Positions 59,871-64,000 of a stretch of 64,000 bases of DNA are shown in pieces. The stretch lies in contig NC_077248.1 of NCBI RefSeq assembly GCF_947179165.1, positions 55,165,732 through 55,229,731 on the forward strand. The letters are read 5' to 3'. Position 1 is the first letter of the stretch. Every line of letters begins with the position of its first letter. Under the pieces are notes generated by a model. It was not told where the DNA came from, made no database searches, and saw only the letters and a list, made by a program, of their open reading frames with translations. The position numbers and the translations under genes are program-made. Source of the DNA: Solanum dulcamara. Taxonomy: Eukaryota; Streptophyta; Magnoliopsida; Solanales; Solanaceae.

Positions 59871-60819
59871 TATCAAAATAATACCATTAATAATGTATCA
59901 CCATATTTCACTTAAATTTCTCATATTTAGGCATCAACCAAAAGTCTTATCCTATCATTGTACTCTTTTTTTTTGGAAAGGTTTTTTAACACCACTGAGT
60001 TAAATAAGGCAACTAGCATGACAAAACATCATATATTACTCACCTGAAACACCGACATACCAGGAGCACGGCCTCGGGCACTACATTTCTAAATCATAAG
60101 CAACCAAGGCATGAGCATAAGCCAAAAATCAGAATAAGTGGCCAACCAAAACCAAAAAAGTCAACAATCGGCATCCTAAGTTCAAATCACCTAGGAGCAA
60201 TATCTAAGTATTTTAAATGATGTAACCAAGGAAAGATATCACCTAGACTAAGGATCCAATGGCTAAAACCCAAACTAGTCACACTCGATAATCATCGATT
60301 CTATATTTCTCAATGGGATCACAACACCTAAATCACCAACCTAAGCATACACTATTACTCAAGTTATATCAATTCTTGCCAAGCCAAGTCTAACAAAAGT
60401 AAAACGTAACCTACTTCAAAGCCAGAACCGCACCCGAACCTCTATACCTTGGTCTTTACCTTTTGTGCCTCCTCCAAACGATGCCACTATATCAAAATGT
60501 CAAAGAATACATCAAAAATCTCAACCCACAATATATCCGAAGAGTGTATGAATAAACAATGGCAAATATGAGAGGGAAGATAAAACTTGATCTTCTTGGA
60601 GTGAAACCCTAGATCCCTTTCTTGAAGATAAGAGAGAGGCCTGAGGGAACTCGAGGAATTAGAGCTTGGGTCATAGAAGGTGAGGGAGAGTAAATGAGAG
60701 TGGAAAGACTTTGGAGTGTTCCAAATATATGGAATCTACTTTCACAACGACCTCACTTTGAGTTAAAAAACATAAGAAAAGACCAAAAATTCCCTTAGAA
60801 AGTCTAGCCGGGAGTGACT

Positions 60820-61270
60820 TTATGGGTACCCTTCATGGTTTGTAGTGCTCACCACGGTCCGTGGTGAGGTCCCATGGTAAGGGACTTGGAAAATATCAGA
60901 AAATGGCTTGCAAGGTAACCTTTGAAGTTTCTTCACGGAGGCCTTAATCGTCCGTGAAAAGCATTATAACCCATGAAGAGTGGCCGTGGTATAGGTCCTG
61001 CAAAGATGCCCTCCATGGATCACTCCACTGTCCATGAAATGCTTCACGACCGGTGGTGGTCGTCCGTAGTCTGAGCCTTGGAAGCTTTTCTGAGGAATTT
61101 AGGGATGGCTCACCACAGAGGTCGTTACGGCCCATGGTGATCACCACGGTCTGTGGTCATCCTTCGTGGTCCTTTCCTATAAGACTGAGCCTCTGAATCA
61201 CCACCACAGGGGCTCACCACAGGGTGTGGTTCATTTTATGGCCCGTGATGGCCTTTTGTGGTCAGTTCTT
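60820..61270. repeat. CACGG/CCGTG word cluster (solo LTR)
   Basis: TCACCACGG-T-CCGTGGTGA (60849-60867) is a 19-bp perfect palindrome. About ten related arms follow (TTCACGGAGG, CGTCCGTG, GACCGGTGG, CACCACGGTCTGTGG, GGCCCGTGATGG). It matches the cluster at 50700-51170 in theme, but with many substitutions. Confidence 0.85.
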
Positions 61271-61780
61271 GGTGCCATTTTCCTCTATTTCTCTGCATTA
61301 TCGATCTTTATTTCCATTTTTGGGACTTCCCAAATTTCCTAAGGTCTACACCAACTTAAAATGGCATCTCGTAGCTAACCGTGCTAACAAAATTTTCATT
61401 CGAGCACGTTTACTCAAAGAGTTGACTGAAGTCAAACTAGGACCAACCTTAAAGTTAAATTGGCAAAACCACCAAAACTCAAAATGAAGACTCCAAAACC
61501 CAAACCAACCTTCCTTCTTGTCCAAAATGGACCTTCCCGAGATGATGGAACCGTCGGAATTCTCACATGACGCCCGAATATCCGAATGTTGACCATGGTC
61601 AACATTATCAAACCTTAAGCCTCTAAAATGACCAAACCACTTCCAAAAATCAAACGAACACCCTAGGAAGCATGACACCAACCCCATATCACATAAGAGC
61701 TATCAAAAAGCTACGAGAAGTGTTAGAATAGTAAGATCACATAAAAGCACAAAAATTATCTTGGAGGTCATTACATTTAG

Positions 61781-63252
61781 GGGCACGATTTCCTAGACTT
61801 ATTTAGGGCCTTTTTGCATGTCAATTTCAAATTTCTCGATACGGATCCCACAATATCATTTTAGATCTAATTTTAGGTCCGTCTCTAAAAAATATGACTT
61901 GGGTGTCAAAATGTTCATTTGACGTCCTGATCGAGATTTTGTTAGCGTGGTGGAAATTGGGGATGGTTTAGGAAGAAAGTCTTCAGATTCATTGACTTTA
62001 GAGCATGTATGTTCGGCTTAGAGGTAGGCTACGATTTAGTTGTTTTATATTGTACTTCATAAGATATTATTTAGCATATTTTGCATGTGAGTTAGGATTG
62101 TATGTGGAGGGATTAGGATTTCCTTTCCATATCTTTATTTCTTGATTTTTGTATGAGCCTTAGGCTAGTTTAGTAATGTGAGGATTTTAGATTTGGTTGG
62201 AAATTCCTATATTTTGCCTTAGTCTAGGGATTTTAGCCTCTCTTGGGTTAATAGTTGATACTTTATAGCACCCGGTATGTTTAGCACCTTCGGGCAAATT
62301 TTGGTGATTCTTGTGAGTATAGTTGCTTCCGATGAGTATTTCTTTGGTTTAGGTGCCCTTAGCTAGTGCGGGGACCATGAGGTTGTGTTGGAATTTGTGA
62401 GGTTTGGCCCTGATTAGGCCTATAATTATGATGTAATCCTTATCTTATGATTAGACCTTGGATCCTTCAATGGATATTATTGCCATAGGATGGAGTTAGC
62501 GGTATTTTAGCCCTTTGAATGCTATCTTTAGGTAGATGTTGAGGTTCATAAGTTACCTCTTCTTTTTTTTGACTCTTTAAAATTCATTCCATTGTATGAG
62601 TAGAGATGTACCTTATTATGCTTTTTTCATTGAGATGGTTTGAGTAATTTGAGTTCGAGGCCTTGATCGAGGATTAACTGGATTCTAGTTTAGTTTTTAT
62701 ACTTTGGGAGTGAGGTACTTGCTCTGTATATGATATTGGTATTTTCTTGAGTTGTTTGGATGCTGGTGTTGGAATGCATTGCGTTGTTTATTCATATACA
62801 CGTGTTTTGTAGTACGATCTTGGGTATGCATTGGTTTTACTATCATTTTTTGTGGAAACAGGATTGTTGCACTTTTTACTACTAAACTTATCTTTTAATA
62901 AGAGGCATACACCTAGATATTTTTGATAAAATTATTATGGATATTTAAGAGGTTTCGAGAATGTGCTCCCTTTCTATTTGGCACTATTATAGGCATATCG
63001 AATGTACTCTCCTTTTTACTTGATCGGTCGAGGAGAATGCCGGCCTTTTCCATGCTATTGAATTATACTGATGATGGTTCAAATTGATGATCTCCAGTCA
63101 CATTGATAAAGCGGAAAATCCTAGATTCAGACCAGAAAAGTATATATGGACACTCCCGAGTCCTCCATGAATTCTAGTATCTGTGTGACCCACTGAACAT
63201 AAAGAGAGAGGTGCAACATGGGTCTTACCTTATTGGTTGGGACTAAGGTATG

Positions 63253-63324
<72 letters not shown>

Positions 63325-64000
63325 TACTATAGCACTACTGATTTTTATTACATTACCCTCATTCATATGCATTTTCTATCACCAGTATATTTGGATATGG
63401 ACTTGTTGGTCTTGTGGAGGCCGTACAAATTTTAGTTTGTGATTATGTACCTTTCATTCATATGGGGATCGGTAAGGTTATGGTTAGCTATTTATACACT
63501 TATGAAAGTTTGAAGGGTGGTTCTTTTGTTTAATGGTTGGTACTACCGTTGTTCTCTCCTATCTGACTCTTTTATGCAGGATTATTCTAGAATAGCCTTC
63601 TTAGCTTCTATGTGATATGTGTGGTTGTTTCTATTGGTATGCCTTTGGTTAGAAGTCTCCCTTAGTGGAGCTTTTTCGAGTATAGGTTGATGGTCTAGCA
63701 CAACTAGGTACTTCTTTCACCTACTTCATTTACTCTCTTTCGGTGCCTTCAACTTGTTCCTTATTATGAGTTCTTGTTGTTTCATTATTACTTATGATGT
63801 ATTGCTCTGTCTTACATGCATATTATGTTTATTTTATCTTTGTATCTCAGTCGGCCTATGTCTACTGAGTGCCACTTATTGGTACTCATACTATACTTCT
63901 GCACCATGCAGATCATAGAATGGGTTTTCATTGCTGATTTAGACCTCATGCGGAGCTGCTCTTTGGATTTGGAGACTGGGGCGACCTCCTGGAGTTTGGA
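61781..64000 (+). mobile_element. Tekay LTR continuation to the window end
   Basis: After the solo LTR and its TTTAG copy, the plus-strand LTR begun at 57488 resumes (GGGCACGATTTCC...). It contains an (AT)n run and near 63840-64000 shows the CTATGTCTACTGAGTGCC / CACCATGCAGATC style of sequence usual near the 3' part of such LTRs. Joined, the LTR would exceed 3.6 kb. No gene. Confidence 0.65.
63259..63321. repeat. (AT)n microsatellite
   Basis: About 31 AT dinucleotides. The Ile-Tyr reading frames across it on both strands are artefacts. Confidence 0.97.

Larger units (their letters stand above)
58933..61775 (-). mobile_element. Solo LTR with TTTAG target duplication
   Basis: The sequence TTTAG lies at 58928-58932 and at 61776-61780, bracketing 2,843 bp that reads TGTAATGACC...GTGCCA on the minus strand. 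No internal region is present, so LTR-LTR recombination is the likely origin. It holds the CACGG/CCGTG word cluster (60820-61270), a 62-64-bp array (59693-59870), a TATA-like CATATATTT near 60735 and a pyrimidine-rich leader. Confidence 0.9.

Noticed and set aside
1..64000. tRNA, rRNA or pararetrovirus insertions
   Set aside because: No cloverleaf or rRNA core sequence noticed, and all RT blocks fit Ty3/gypsy or Ty1/copia retrotransposons rather than a viral integrant.

Overview
The window is eukaryotic plant nuclear DNA. It is AT-rich, carries one GT-AG intron-split gene, and is otherwise filled with layered plant transposable elements: Ty3/gypsy of the Tat and Tekay/Del types, a SIRE-like Ty1/copia element, and Stowaway, hAT and Mutator-type MITEs. 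The repeat style suggests a Solanaceae genome. That is an inference; no sequence here proves the species.

Only one host gene is visible. A 15-exon dynamin-related GTPase of the DRP1 (phragmoplastin) family runs on the + strand from 12032 to 19498. Its predicted product of 613 aa has an uninterrupted reading frame across all splice joins and all GTPase motifs. It lies in a gene island (about 9.7-21.2 kb) where every recognisable repeat is a small MITE or SINE-like remnant: a Stowaway at 9974-10227, a 657-bp hAT MITE with an 8-bp target duplication at 10850-11506, a 160-bp hAT MITE inside intron 6, and a long-TIR Mutator-like element at 20195-21230.

Left of the gene (1-9720) is the 3' two-thirds of a decayed Tat-lineage Ty3/gypsy element. 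It has broken pol (RT, RNase H, a second archaeal-type RNase H, and an integrase that has lost its core), then an antisense plant-mobile-domain (PMD) pseudogene, then a 46-bp minisatellite, a polypurine tract and a 1,079-bp 3' LTR whose U3 carries a 58-bp tandem array centred on CACGTG.

Right of the gene (21.4-64 kb) is a nest of Tekay-like gypsy fragments in both orientations. It includes a deleted element with two 2-kb LTR copies (21400-27335), two antisense 'putative plant transposon protein'-like pseudogenes, four or more long LTRs containing family-specific minisatellites, a SIRE-like copia fragment interrupted by a Tekay LTR, and a solo LTR (58933-61775) with a clean TTTAG duplication. 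A 2,885-bp block (52928-55812) is repeated in tandem (55813-58697) with no mismatch that I could see.

The most unusual signal is that the LTRs of at least five gypsy families here each contain, within about 1 kb of the LTR start, a cluster of short self-complementary words. The word differs by family: TCGCTTAAGCGA, CCACGGTCCGTGG, TTCGCGAA/GGACCTGGTCC, CTGCTATAGCAG, GTAAGTCTTAC. The position is shared but the sequence is not. This could be family-specific regulatory-site arrays or structured-RNA modules. I know of no description of it, but could not search.
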